Source: Crocinitomicaceae bacterium (lineage in GTDB: Bacteria; Bacteroidota; Bacteroidia; Flavobacteriales_D; Crocinitomicaceae). Taken from it: a stretch of 64,000 bases of DNA. Of the stretch, positions 15,530 to 25,300 are shown in pieces. Every line of letters begins with the position of its first letter. The stretch's first letter is position 1. The position numbers and the translations under genes were made by a program. Where the stretch lies: assembly GCA_024643555.1 (NCBI GenBank), contig JAHEMQ010000116.1, positions 1 to 64,000 of the forward strand, in the 5' to 3' direction. The notes beneath the pieces were generated by a model, which worked only from the letters and a program-made list of their open reading frames with translations, was not told the DNA's origin and ran no database searches.

Positions 15530-17683
15530 TTACTGTTTGGTATATTGGATGAGATAAGAGCCTAAAAACGTAGTGAGGGAATAAGCGTTTGAACCAAATG
15601 GGCTCACTTGCACTTTTTCTTCTCCATGTCGTTCATTTTGGTCGCTTGCCCGTCCGAGTTGATCAAATATATACAATTCATTTTCAATGGCATCTAAGAC
15701 ACACAAAAGCGCTGTGCCATTTTTGGAATATGAGATGCTTAGCGAGGTGATTTCTTGCACTGGAATTGTTTTTTCCCAAAGCATTTGTCCACTGGCAGTA
15801 TAGGCATACAATTCTTTTCCTCGGGTCATGACGAAAACAATATCTTTATTGTTCAGATAAGTCCCGAGCAATTGAACGTTCTTTTTTGTTTGAAATTGTG
15901 TTGCTTTGCCATTTTTCAATACTTGGAAGCTTGAATTTCGTGTGGAAACAGCTGTGATTTCACTTCCTGCATTCACCAATGTAAAGGTGCTGTCTACGGA
16001 GTATTTTCCGATTGTCTTGCGTTTCTCTAGGTCAATGGTGTAATACATGGTTTCGGTCAGCACCCCTAGAATTGGTCTTTTAGCTCTGGTTGTAACTTCC
16101 ACTTGTTTGAGCGCGCCTACAAGCTGAAATGGCTTAACAGTACTGCCTTTTTCATTCACCAATTGAATGCTGTTTATGCTATTTGCCACAACAAATTCTA
16201 ATTTGCTTTTGGCGAAATATGCAGCTGGTTTGATATGGGCAAGGTTGGACATACGAAAGACAAGACGTCCTGTTTTGTCAAATAGTTGGACTTCATTCTT
16301 CAATTGAACAGCGGCAAAAGATTGCCCGATTTCTAGGAGACTCATGGCAAGCACTTCTTGTGGAATAGTTTTCTCCCATTTTTTAAGCCCATTAATGTAT
16401 CCAACAAGTTTCCCTTTGTCCGTGTAAGCGATGACATTCCCACGTTCAGGCAAGGCCACAAAATTGAGTACGCGTTCACCTGGGTTCATCACAAAATAAT
16501 CTTTGATTTTTTGATTGTCTTTTCGTTCCACAACATCCATGAAGCGACAAGAAGTTTCCACTAATTTTTTCCCGTAAACGCTTACGGTAGATTGCTTTGA
16601 AATGGAGATGTCACGGAAGGCAACTTTGCGGGGAAGGTTACCATAAATTAGGCGCATGCGATTTTCATCCTGAGACAAAGTATTCGCAAGTTCAGCCTCT
16701 GAAATAATAAAGTCCACCAACTCTTTCGAACTAGAAACAACAGCAAATCCGTTTGATTGAGCCACGAAAAGTGTCGAATTATCGGAGGAAAGGAAGTTGG
16801 AAAAACGCAGTTTGTCAAATTGTGCACTATTTTCATTCGACTCCTCCATGCCTAGTTTTTCATTTAGAATCTCAATCGGACTGTACTCTTCTTGGTAATC
16901 AAAAATGGCCGCTTTCGCCGAATCTTTAGAGATAAAGACAACGCCGCTGGAGATCATTTTTTGGGAGAAGGGGGATTGTGCAAATACCGGATCCAAATGA
17001 GCTAAGTATCCTTGTTCGAAGAAGGTGTATGTGTCAATATTCGAAGGTACAAACTGGGCAAAAATGCGCTGATCATCCATTACCCTCACGTGATTTTTTC
17101 CTATGTGACTTTTGGTGTAAGTGTAGATTTTTCCGTGCTTCACATAGCTATCGGAAATTAAACAATCGCGTTTTGCTTTGGTTAAATGAATTTTACTGAA
17201 ACTTGCTTTTGTATCACACGAAAATGCCGGTCCTGTTGATTCATTTAGGGAGCCCTCGAAAATTAATAATTGATTTCCTTTATAGATACCATGTAATTTA
17301 CCATATTCAAAGTTGTTGAGTTTACCCATTTGAAGTGGAAACAACCCCTGTTTGAACAATCGTTTGATGGCATAAATATCCCAGCTTGATTTTTGTTCAA
17401 TTAAAAATAAGACTCGTTTTGTACTAAAAAAGAGGGAGCTCGGTTCGTTTAGTTTTGGAACAACTGAAGAATAAATCGATTGATTGAGTTGCAATGTTTG
17501 AATGTGTTGTTCGTCCCAATTTACCTCCTCTGGATGGTGAATTCCCCAGACTATTGCATCTGATTCATTGAAGTAAGAACGAAAGTCAGCTGAGTTTTCC
17601 TTGTGCAAAAGACCATAAGAAACAAATCCAATCCAACAAAGGACAAGGACACCAAAGATGGCAAGAATGGAACGGTTGATCAT
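15530..17683 (-). CDS. Unrecognised membrane-anchored protein with beta-propeller-like C-terminal half
   Basis: I do not recognise this 717-residue protein. It begins with a hydrophobic signal anchor (about 4-27, SILAIFGVLVLCWIGFVSYGLL) without a clear cleavage site. The C-terminal half (about 400-717) has regularly spaced strands such as GNVIAYTDKGKLVGYINGLKKWEKTIP and KELYAYTASGQMLWEKTIP, which look like PQQ- or WD-type propeller blades. The N-terminal half is a mixed domain with cysteines and the DUF-like string GPAFSCDTKASF. It is 3 bp upstream of the OmpA/TSP3 gene, so both are probably one transcript, and a role at the cell envelope follows from that and the anchor. Function is unknown. 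Confidence 0.8.
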   Translation of the reverse strand: MINRSILAIFGVLVLCWIGFVSYGLLHKENSADFRSYFNESDAIVWGIHHPEEVNWDEQHIQTLQLNQSIYSSVVPKLNEPSSLFFSTKRVLFLIEQKSSWDIYAIKRLFKQGLFPLQMGKLNNFEYGKLHGIYKGNQLLIFEGSLNESTGPAFSCDTKASFSKIHLTKAKRDCLISDSYVKHGKIYTYTKSHIGKNHVRVMDDQRIFAQFVPSNIDTYTFFEQGYLAHLDPVFAQSPFSQKMISSGVVFISKDSAKAAIFDYQEEYSPIEILNEKLGMEESNENSAQFDKLRFSNFLSSDNSTLFVAQSNGFAVVSSSKELVDFIISEAELANTLSQDENRMRLIYGNLPRKVAFRDISISKQSTVSVYGKKLVETSCRFMDVVERKDNQKIKDYFVMNPGERVLNFVALPERGNVIAYTDKGKLVGYINGLKKWEKTIPQEVLAMSLLEIGQSFAAVQLKNEVQLFDKTGRLVFRMSNLAHIKPAAYFAKSKLEFVVANSINSIQLVNEKGSTVKPFQLVGALKQVEVTTRAKRPILGVLTETMYYTIDLEKRKTIGKYSVDSTFTLVNAGSEITAVSTRNSSFQVLKNGKATQFQTKKNVQLLGTYLNNKDIVFVMTRGKELYAYTASGQMLWEKTIPVQEITSLSISYSKNGTALLCVLDAIENELYIFDQLGRASDQNERHGEEKVQVSPFGSNAYSLTTFLGSYLIQYTKQ

Positions 17684-17697
17684 GTTGCGTTTTTTTC

Positions 17698-17705
17698 CAA
17701 AAATA
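17698..17705 (-). promoter_or_regulatory. Candidate -7 box for the propeller-OmpA operon
   Basis: On the minus strand the site reads TATTTTTG (TAnnTTTG), 14 bp upstream of the ATG at 17683. No clear -33 element is visible. Confidence 0.4.
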
Positions 17706-17761
17706 GATGGAATTCCCGCGCTGTGATTGCCGAAATATGATTTAAATTAACAAGTCAATGT

Positions 17762-18373
17762 TTAATCGAATAATTCGAGTTGACTTTTGTTGGGAAGTAA
17801 TTGGAATGTCATGCGGTGATGGGGACTAGCTCCGTGAATTGCAATAGCGTTTCGGTGCTCTGTAGTGGGGTATCCCTTGTTTTTATTCCAATGATAAACC
17901 GGAAATTCTTGGTGAAGATTTTCCATGATTTCATCGCGTTTGGTTTTTGCAAGTATGGAAGCTGCGGCAATCGATTGAAATTTTCCGTCTCCTTTGATGA
18001 TGCAAGCATGTGGAATTCCCGGGTAGGGTTTAAAACGGTTCCCATCAATGAGTAGAAATGAAGGTTTAGTCGATAATTGATCAACCGCGCGATGCATGGC
18101 CAAAAAACTGGCATTTAAAATGTTGATTTCGTCGATTTCAGTATGAGAGACGATGCCAATACCATAAGCCAGCGCATGCTTCTCAATTTGATCGCGCAAT
18201 AATAAGCGATTCCGCTCATTGATTTGTTTGGAATCGTTCAGTCCAATAATGGGTTTTTCCGGGTCTAGAATGACAGCTGCGGCAACTACGGGGCCACTTA
18301 AACAGCCTCGTCCTGCTTCATCGCAACCACCTTCCAGACGATCTAATTCGAGAAAGGCTAATAAATTTGACAT
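17762..18373 (-). CDS. rnhB: Ribonuclease HII
   Basis: RNase HII removes ribonucleotides and RNA primers from DNA. From the ATG at 18373 the protein has 203 residues, the usual length. The signature GGCDEAGRGCLSGPVVAAAVIL carries the metal-binding D18 and E19; LNDSKQINERNR and the later DGNRF and ASILAKTKRDEIM segments also match. A TTG nine bases upstream is in frame but is a poorer start. The gene diverges from an exported protein gene across 58 bp and follows the propeller/OmpA operon in the opposite transcriptional order, so it is probably transcribed alone. Confidence 0.95.
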   Translation of the reverse strand: MSNLLAFLELDRLEGGCDEAGRGCLSGPVVAAAVILDPEKPIIGLNDSKQINERNRLLLRDQIEKHALAYGIGIVSHTEIDEINILNASFLAMHRAVDQLSTKPSFLLIDGNRFKPYPGIPHACIIKGDGKFQSIAAASILAKTKRDEIMENLHQEFPVYHWNKNKGYPTTEHRNAIAIHGASPHHRMTFQLLPNKSQLELFD

Positions 18374-18431
18374 CGGGTTCAAAATTGCAAAATATTTTGT
18401 AGATTAGCACATACGTTTAAACCACCACGCT

Positions 18432-18803
18432 ATGAAACATGTACTTTTTGGATTCTTTTTCTTGTTGTCAGGTTCTTTCGCATTCTCTCAAGTTGGGAAT
18501 ACAGCAAGTTGTACTTCCGTTAAAAACTTGAAAGAGGGAGTTTCCTCCGGCAATATTGAAGTGACCTTGCCAAGTCAATTAACACCGGAAGAAGTGGCAA
18601 GTTTTGCGAAATATTACGAGCCTTTTTTCAATGTAGACTTTAATTCAAAAAACCATGTTGCGACTTTTCAAATGGTTTCGAATACGTCGGATGCACGTCG
18701 AGTGATCATTCGATTTTTAGCTGCAAATCAAATTCAAACGGTGATCATTGAAGGCAAATCTTATCAATTACAAGACTTCTACCAAAACTTTCTAGAAAAA
18801 TGA
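18432..18803 (+). CDS. Small exported protein of unknown function
   Basis: I do not recognise this 123-residue protein. It has a clear signal peptide (MKHVLFGFFFLLSGSFAFSQ) and a mature part of about 100 residues. Two regions, LTPEEVASFAKYYEPFFNVDF and a later ARRVIIRFLAANQIQTVIIEG, suggest an alpha/beta fold of the kind seen in small ferredoxin-like modules. One cysteine remains after processing. The stop overlaps the start of the DUF4920 lipoprotein gene by 4 bp, so the two are translationally coupled and probably work together in the periplasm. A divergent rnhB is 58 bp upstream. Confidence 0.75.
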   Translation: MKHVLFGFFFLLSGSFAFSQVGNTASCTSVKNLKEGVSSGNIEVTLPSQLTPEEVASFAKYYEPFFNVDFNSKNHVATFQMVSNTSDARRVIIRFLAANQIQTVIIEGKSYQLQDFYQNFLEK

Positions 18804-19288
18804 GAATTATTTACAGCGGCATTTTATTCCTTGGACTAAGCTTACAAAGTTGTTCATCTTCGAAAGAAGGATTGAAGCATTATGGTCCTTCGGCTGTTGA
18901 CACAAACAAGGCTATTTCGATGGCTGAAATGGTGAAACAATTCAATGAAAATCCACAAGCAAACACCTTCACATTTTATGCGCCAATAGTGAATGTTTGT
19001 CAGAGTGCCGGATGCTGGGTAAATGTTCAGAAAGCGGATGGTGATTTAATGCGCATTCGTTTTAAAGATCATTTTGGAATTCCTCCTAAGACACAAACAG
19101 GAAATGTTGCATATTTTCATGGAGTTGCCTATTACGATACCATTTCCGTTGCTTTACAAAAGCATTTCTTGGAAGATGGACACGCTCCACAATCGGAAAT
19201 AGATAAAATCACCGAGCCGAAAATTGAATTGAATTTTCAAGCAGATGGTGTTTTGATTAATGCTTCTTCTTCCGAAAAGAAAAAATAA
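18800..19288 (+). CDS. DUF4920-family lipoprotein
   Basis: A 162-residue lipoprotein; LQSC places the lipidated cysteine at residue 18. The core matches the DUF4920 family: FTFYAPIVNVCQSAGCWVNV with the paired cysteines, DLMRIRFKDHFGIPP, then VAYFHGVAYYDTISV and a closing IELNFQADGVLI. The C-x4-C pair and the nearby histidines and Met could hold a metal or a disulfide, but no role is established for the family as far as I know. It is coupled to the small exported protein upstream by a 4-bp overlap. Its last 32 bp overlap, on the other strand, a possible small membrane protein gene. Confidence 0.75.
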   Translation: MRIIYSGILFLGLSLQSCSSSKEGLKHYGPSAVDTNKAISMAEMVKQFNENPQANTFTFYAPIVNVCQSAGCWVNVQKADGDLMRIRFKDHFGIPPKTQTGNVAYFHGVAYYDTISVALQKHFLEDGHAPQSEIDKITEPKIELNFQADGVLINASSSEKKK

Positions 19289-19433
19289 GAACAGTTATTG
19301 TTAATGTGAATACAAGTGTTTTTGCCCACCATGTTGTGGACAGGAAAAACACCGCCATGTTCGCCGGAATGAGTAGGATGGTTAGCAGGTGAAATCTTCC
19401 CTGAAATTGCTTATCGGAAATCATATCGTCCAT
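19257..19433 (-). CDS. Possible small membrane protein
   Basis: A frame of 58 residues (68 if the ATG at 19463 is used) encodes two hydrophobic helices (LLTILLIPANMAVFFLS and KTLVFTLTITVLIFSF) between a polar N-terminus and a basic tail (RKKKH), a normal two-helix membrane protein. It overlaps the end of the cyclo-ligase gene by 23 bp (53 bp with the longer start) and the convergent DUF4920 gene by 32 bp. The overlaps and small size leave real doubt; conservation in relatives would decide. No function can be assigned. Confidence 0.45.
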   Translation of the reverse strand: MDDMISDKQFQGRFHLLTILLIPANMAVFFLSTTWWAKTLVFTLTITVLIFSFRKKKH

Positions 19434-19977
19434 TTGGAGTAAAGCAAAGATGTAGGGGGACATCGTCCGTGTTCAGATCACTTATTTCAATAAACTCATC
19501 AAACAGGTTTAAACCGATGAAAACACAGCTTGGTTTGCATTTCGCTAAAAGACGATCGTAAAAGCCTTTTCCGTATCCCACACGGTGTCCTCGTTGGTCG
19601 ACGGCCAACAATGGAACAAAAACATAGTCTAGTTTGGATTCAGGAACAATTCTTCCATGTTTTGGTTCTGGAATGCCAAAATCGGAAAGTTCTAATTGAG
19701 TAGAACCTTCGTATAAATAGAGTGTCAGGCTGTGTTCAGAGAAATTGGACTTGGATAAAACAGGAAATCCACCCTTCATTACAATGTCTTCTAGTAGGCT
19801 ATACGTGTTTATTTCTAATTGTTTTTCAATCGGTAAAAACAAGCTAATGTATTTCCCTTGAAACTGCAAAGAATTCATCACAAGTGCTTGGACTTGTGAT
19901 GAAATTCTAGAAATATCGTACTGACTTAGTTCCTTTCGTTTGGATTTAACAAGGGCTCTAATTTCTGACTTTAGCAT
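19411..19977 (-). CDS. 5-formyltetrahydrofolate cyclo-ligase
   Basis: This 188-residue cytoplasmic enzyme converts 5-formyl-THF to 5,10-methenyl-THF with ATP, returning the stored folate to one-carbon metabolism. The family pattern is clear: N-terminal LKSEIRALVKSKRKELS, the substrate segment ISLFLPIEKQLEINTY, and the signature VPLLAVDQRGHRVGYGKGFYDRLLA near residue 115-140. Length is normal. The ATG at 19977 leaves 26 bp to the PpiD-like gene's stop, on the same strand, so the two may be co-transcribed. Confidence 0.92.
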   Translation of the reverse strand: MLKSEIRALVKSKRKELSQYDISRISSQVQALVMNSLQFQGKYISLFLPIEKQLEINTYSLLEDIVMKGGFPVLSKSNFSEHSLTLYLYEGSTQLELSDFGIPEPKHGRIVPESKLDYVFVPLLAVDQRGHRVGYGKGFYDRLLAKCKPSCVFIGLNLFDEFIEISDLNTDDVPLHLCFTPNGRYDFR

Positions 19978-20003
19978 GTATTATTTACTAAAGTAGATGA
20001 AAA

Positions 20004-22235
20004 TTACATACGTAATCTTAGTTCATTCAATTTACGGTTATCCACTACGGCTGCCGTTTTTCTCAAAGCACCAATCGCTTGACCTTGGAAAGAGCCTTTT
20101 AATGTTTTTGCCATTTCATCGCGTTCAACTTTGAATCCAGTGCTTGCTGGTGCTTTTGTAGTTTTCGTAATTTGAATCATGTAGACACCACTTTTTCCTT
20201 TTAATGGAAGGGTGCGTTTCCCTTTTTTCATCACTGAAGAAAACAACATTCCAATGATTTCTGGCTCATATCCAACATTTGCAATTTGAGGATTAGCAAA
20301 AGTAATCTCCGCTGTTTGAATCATTAAATTACATTTTTTTGCAACTGATTTAATGGAGTTTCCTTTCGACATTTGGTTCATGAATCGTTTTGCTTTTTTC
20401 TCCGTTATCAACTCTCTTTCCATGTCCAGTTTCACATTTTCAAAAGTAGGCTCGCCTTCCTCTTTAATCGAAGTTACCATTCCGATAATGTACTTGTCTT
20501 TGTCTTTGATTGGATAAGTTGTTAGGGACCCAACTTCTACACCATCACTATAGGCTAATTCGAAGATTTTGTCTGACGCCATGGATGTAGCGAATCCGTA
20601 AGCTTTAGGTGCTTTGTCTTCTAGAAGAATGCTGCGAGAAACGTAGTTTGCTTGACGTACGATTGTATCGAACACACTTACTTTTTTCAATAAGTCAGAC
20701 GTTTTTCCAATTTTACGGTCCAATTTGTAAAGGATGCTGTTGATTTCACTTTCCTTATTGCTAATTGTTTCCTCAGAAGCCTTAAATTGTTTAGAAATGG
20801 ATGCTAAAACAGGGAATTTAGAAGCATCTCTTTCCATTACCTCCACAATGTGGAAGCCAAATTCTGTTTTCACAACCGCAAACTTGTTAAGTGGAGCTGT
20901 TGCACAGAAAGAACCAAATTCAGGAACCATGTCGCCTTCCAAGAAGTTGTCTATGACTCCACCTGTTTTTTTCGATTGTGTATCATCTGAGAATTTGTCT
21001 GAAAGCGCAACGAAGTTATCCTTGTTCACGATTTTCAACAAACTATCTGCCGTTTTACGTTTCGCGTCAATGACTTTCGCATCTTTGGAACCACCGGTAG
21101 ACAATAAGATGTGTCTTGCTTTTAAACGAGATGGCGTGAATCCAATTACCTTGGAAATGACCATGTTTTCTTTCATCGCGTATGGACCTACCACTTGACC
21201 AATTTGAGCCAATTTGAAAATGGTGTCGTAAGAAATCGGATACGTTTGGTACTGATTTGATTTCGGATTTCCTTCTGGAACGGCAGTTGATCGCTTACTG
21301 TTGAAATAAACTTTTACATCACTATTGCGCAAAACATATAATGAGTCGTTTGTAGATGTTAAGAATCCAGCTTTCAACTCACTTAAAGTTTTATTCATCT
21401 TGTTGGTGTCCGCTTTTGAAGGCGCAACTACAACATCAAACACCTTTACTTCACGTGAAGAAGAACGAATTGAATATTTTTTATCTCCTTTGTGTTCATC
21501 GTAATAGGCTTTTAATTCACTGTCTGAGACTTTCACATCAGCATCAGCGATATCAGAGTAAGGACGGAAAACAAACGAAATCGATTTTGTTTCTTTGTTA
21601 CCATAGTAGTTATCCTCAGCTTCTAAATTTGTAACGTATGCTGCTTGATCCAATAAACCAAAGTACTTTTCACGTTTTCTTGTATCGGTGTAATATTGTT
21701 TCGTTCCATTCCACTGTTGAACAGCTTGTGGTTCCTTGCTTGTTTTAAGCTTGTTTAAGGTTGTTTGAAGTTTGGTGCGTCCTTCAACCATAGACTGAGG
21801 CGTAACTGCACCTGTCAATGAGTCAACAAAAAACTGATTTAAATCTTGGATGATGTTAAATCCATCTGTTGCCAACAAATATGCATTAAACTCACGTTCT
21901 GATACGGAAATTCCTAAAGCGGCATACTCTTTACTCAAAATGGTCGAGTCAACAAGGTAATTCCATCCATTGTCGTTCGCAGTTTCCATGTCAGCATCTG
22001 TAAATTCTTTTTGTGCTTGCATCGCTTGGTTGCGACCTTGCTCTTGAAATTTTGTACTTGCGATGGTATACTCTTTTGGATCTACTTTTTCACCGTACAC
22101 CGTACCGATACCATATTGACCTTCATTGATGCCCAATAAATGTTGGTAATCTGATAAAATGAAGGTTGCCAATGCAAGTCCTACAATTCCAACAAGTAAT
22201 CCTGATTTCGAACGAATTTTTCCGATAATTGCCAT
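20004..22235 (-). CDS. PpiD/SurA-like periplasmic peptidyl-prolyl isomerase
   Basis: A 743-residue inner-membrane-anchored chaperone. It starts with the PpiD pattern MAIIGKIRSKSGLLVGIVGLALATFILSDY: a short cytoplasmic piece, then one helix (about 12-30). A SurA-N-like region follows (to about 340). The parvulin PPIC domain is at about 350-460: ARHILLSTGGSKD, FVALSDKFSDD, GGVIDNFLEGDMVPEF and EFGFHIVEV. A second, degenerate module follows. PpiD proteins help exported outer-membrane proteins fold at the Sec translocon, a useful role in a cell that exports this many barrels and T9SS cargo. The gene is the first of a short run with the cyclo-ligase downstream. Confidence 0.87.
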   Translation of the reverse strand: MAIIGKIRSKSGLLVGIVGLALATFILSDYQHLLGINEGQYGIGTVYGEKVDPKEYTIASTKFQEQGRNQAMQAQKEFTDADMETANDNGWNYLVDSTILSKEYAALGISVSEREFNAYLLATDGFNIIQDLNQFFVDSLTGAVTPQSMVEGRTKLQTTLNKLKTSKEPQAVQQWNGTKQYYTDTRKREKYFGLLDQAAYVTNLEAEDNYYGNKETKSISFVFRPYSDIADADVKVSDSELKAYYDEHKGDKKYSIRSSSREVKVFDVVVAPSKADTNKMNKTLSELKAGFLTSTNDSLYVLRNSDVKVYFNSKRSTAVPEGNPKSNQYQTYPISYDTIFKLAQIGQVVGPYAMKENMVISKVIGFTPSRLKARHILLSTGGSKDAKVIDAKRKTADSLLKIVNKDNFVALSDKFSDDTQSKKTGGVIDNFLEGDMVPEFGSFCATAPLNKFAVVKTEFGFHIVEVMERDASKFPVLASISKQFKASEETISNKESEINSILYKLDRKIGKTSDLLKKVSVFDTIVRQANYVSRSILLEDKAPKAYGFATSMASDKIFELAYSDGVEVGSLTTYPIKDKDKYIIGMVTSIKEEGEPTFENVKLDMERELITEKKAKRFMNQMSKGNSIKSVAKKCNLMIQTAEITFANPQIANVGYEPEIIGMLFSSVMKKGKRTLPLKGKSGVYMIQITKTTKAPASTGFKVERDEMAKTLKGSFQGQAIGALRKTAAVVDNRKLNELRLRM

Positions 22236-22296
22236 TTCACTAAATTTTGAGATTGCGAATATAGCAAGAACTCGTCAATTTTGCTAATAAATGACA

Positions 22297-22322
22297 ATAA
22301 AAAAGGAGGCTTATTTGCCTCC
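22297..22322 (-). terminator. Terminator overlapping the stop codon of the giant Ig-repeat gene
   Basis: Stem GGAGGC (22305-22310) with GCCTCC (22317-22322); the 6-nt loop is AAATAA on the minus strand and contains the TAA stop. A T-run (TTTTTT) follows. The 5' arm of the stem is formed by the last coding triplets, so the terminator is built into the gene end. Confidence 0.75.
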
Positions 22323-25300
22323 TCCTTTTTGTGGTGTTCCACCTTTTGGTGTCGTTGGATTCGTTGTATTCTGTGGACTTTGTTGCGCCGGAGCCGTTGC
22401 GGGTTTTGTTTGCGTCGGTGGCGGTGGTGGTGGTGTCGTTGGTTTAGGTGCCCCACTTGTCTGCACTTGTGCTGGTTTTGCTGGTGGTGGTGGCGGCGGT
22501 GATTGAACCGGTTTCGGTTGTGTTGTTGCTGGTTTTGCCGGAGGTGGAGTCGTCTGTACTGGTTTTGGTTGTGACTGTACAGGTTTTGGCTGGGCAGGAG
22601 TCGTTTGTACAGGAGCCGGCTTGGGTGTTGTCGGTGTCACATTGTTAGAATTTGGACGATTTTGTGGCGTGGGTTGTGGGCTATTTGACTTGTTTTGATT
22701 GGGTTGATTTTGTTGCATCATTCCATCTGAATTACCACCGCTTCCTCCAGAACCAGTTCCATCATCATAAGTTACGGTATACGTTTTACCATCGTTTCCA
22801 CATTGACTCGTCGCATTTAACTGAATGGTGTTTAGACCTGGATTTAAGTTCAAATTGAGACTGATTGCTCCTGCGTTGTTTTGATAGGAATAGATTTCTG
22901 TTCCATTAAAATTAAATTGAACAGGAACTGTTGGGGTGTAATTTGTAATGAAAGCTGTGAAATTCAAATTACTGGAATTTACGGTAGATCCACTGCCGGG
23001 ATTCGTAGTGATATCGATCACAGGTGGAATACAACTCTGGTAACGAATGGTGCGAAGTTGCGAAGATGTTCCACAAGCATTCGTCGCTGTTAACACGATT
23101 TCATCCACACCTTCAGGTAAATTCAGGGTTGAACTAAAGTTTCCATTTGTAAAGTTGAAATTGCTAACATTGCTTCCAGCTACCGTTAGACTAATGCCTT
23201 GACTGTTAGGCATGTTTTGAATGCTTGCTTGAAAAGGAAAGACTGGACTGTAGACTCCGTAAAATAAATCTACAGGATTGATAATGCTTACGACCGGTGG
23301 TACACATTGCTCAAATGTGACGCTGGTAGATTGGTTATCGGATCCACAATTGTTCGTCGCTGAGAGCACGATCTGATTCAGACCATTACTTAAGTTCAAC
23401 GTGGCTGTAATTTGACCGTTGACGAAACTCGCATTGGGAATGATATTGCCATTTAAAGTTAAGCTGATTCCTTGTCCATTTCCAATGTTCAGAATGGTTC
23501 CAGAAAAGTTGAACGTAGCATTCGTTACGGATGTGTTAGTGGAGATCGGATTACTAATGCTCACCACTGGAGCAAGGCATTCCTCAAATTTCACATAAAC
23601 TGTCTTAGCGTCTGTTCCACATGCATTTGAAACACTCATAACGATTTCGTTGTTGCCATTTGAAAGATTCAAATTCGCAGTTACATTCCCGTTTAGTAAA
23701 TTGAAATTTTGAACAGTTGAACCATTCAGACTTAAGCTGATTTGCGAAAGTGTGGCATTTTGAACGTTCGCTGAGAAAGGGAAATTTGCCGAACTCACGG
23801 TACTACTGATGCTGGAAGGATTGGAAATGGCAACAGTTGGTGCCACACAAGGATTGTAGGCAACATTGATCGTTTTACTATCGGAACCACAAGCTCCAAC
23901 GGCATTTAAAACGATGACATTGTTTCCATTGGATAAGGGAATGCTCGCAGAAACCTGTCCATTGCTTGGATTAAATTGTGCACTGTTTACTGGATTTCCG
24001 TTCACCGTTAAACTAACTCCTTGTCCGGAAGTGAGGTTTTGAATGGAACCTGTAAAGGACAAACTGCTGGATGTTGCTGTGAATGAACTCGAAGTCGGAT
24101 TGATGATCGACACTACTGGTGCATTGCATGGTTCATAGCGGATAATTCGGCTTTGGGCATCATTACCACAAGCATTTGTCGCAGAAAGCGAAATAGTGTT
24201 CATTCCGTTTGCTAAGGTAATATTTGCGGTCAATTGTCCATTCGAATAGCTAAACGTGTTGATTGGCGATCCGTTTAGTGTCAGCAAAACTCCTTGTGTC
24301 GAGCTCATATTCGTGATGTTTGCAGCAAAGGAAACGAGCGGATTAGAGACACCGAAATTCGTGTTTATTGGATTGGTAATAGATACGGTTGGTGCCGTGC
24401 ATGCCACGTATTGTAGGGCACTTGTTTTAGAATCGGTACCACAAGCATTTGTCGCAGTGATTACAAACGTGTTTAATCCTGGATTTAAGGTAAGTACTGC
24501 TGACACTTGTCCATTTGCGAAAGAAACATTGGTGACTGGTGCTCCATTGTGAAGCAAACTGATTCCTTGAGCGCTAGACATGTGTTGTGTCGTTGCTTGG
24601 AAGGTGTAGTTCGCACTTGTCACGGTTAAATTGTTTGACGCAGGACTACTAATGGTCACGGATGGAGTTTGACAGTTTAAATAAGTGATGCTGCTGTTCT
24701 TCATGTCTGAACCACATGAATTAGAGACACTTAAATGAAAAGTATTCACCCCAGGACTGAGGGTGACATTTGCGGAAAGTTGTCCGTTTGAATAGGAATA
24801 ATTGCTGATTGCAGTCCCGTTGAGCGTCAGAATAATGCCCTGATTCGAAGGGATATTTTGTATGGAAGCAACAAACGAATAGGCCGCATTCGTCACATTT
24901 CCAGCAGGGGAATTCACCGTAATTACTGGAGCAACGCAATTCGAATAGAAGATGGTAACGGTTTTAATGTCTGTTCCACAAGCATTCGTACCTTTCAGTA
25001 CGATGGTATTTAAGCCATTTTGTAAATTGAAATTGGCACTTACCAGTCCGTTCGAAAAAGAAAAGTTACTGATGGTGTTTCCATTTAGACTGAGTAAAAT
25101 TCCTTGTGTGGATGAAATCTGTTGCACATTGGCTTGAAAAGCAAAAGAGGCTGAACTTACGGATAATCCGCTGTTTGTTGGATTTACGATGGAAACAATG
25201 GGAGCAGTACATGGTGTATAATTCATATCCCAATGATGCTGATCTGTTCCACAGTTGTTCGTCACACTAACAACGAAGGTATTTACACCACTACTCAAGT

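Noticed and set aside
22291-22648. Plus-strand frames rich in Gly, Val, Trp and Cys opposite the end of the giant gene
   Set aside because: They are the antisense of the Pro/Gln/Thr-rich tail; low-complexity coding DNA keeps several frames open. No start context or homology supports them.
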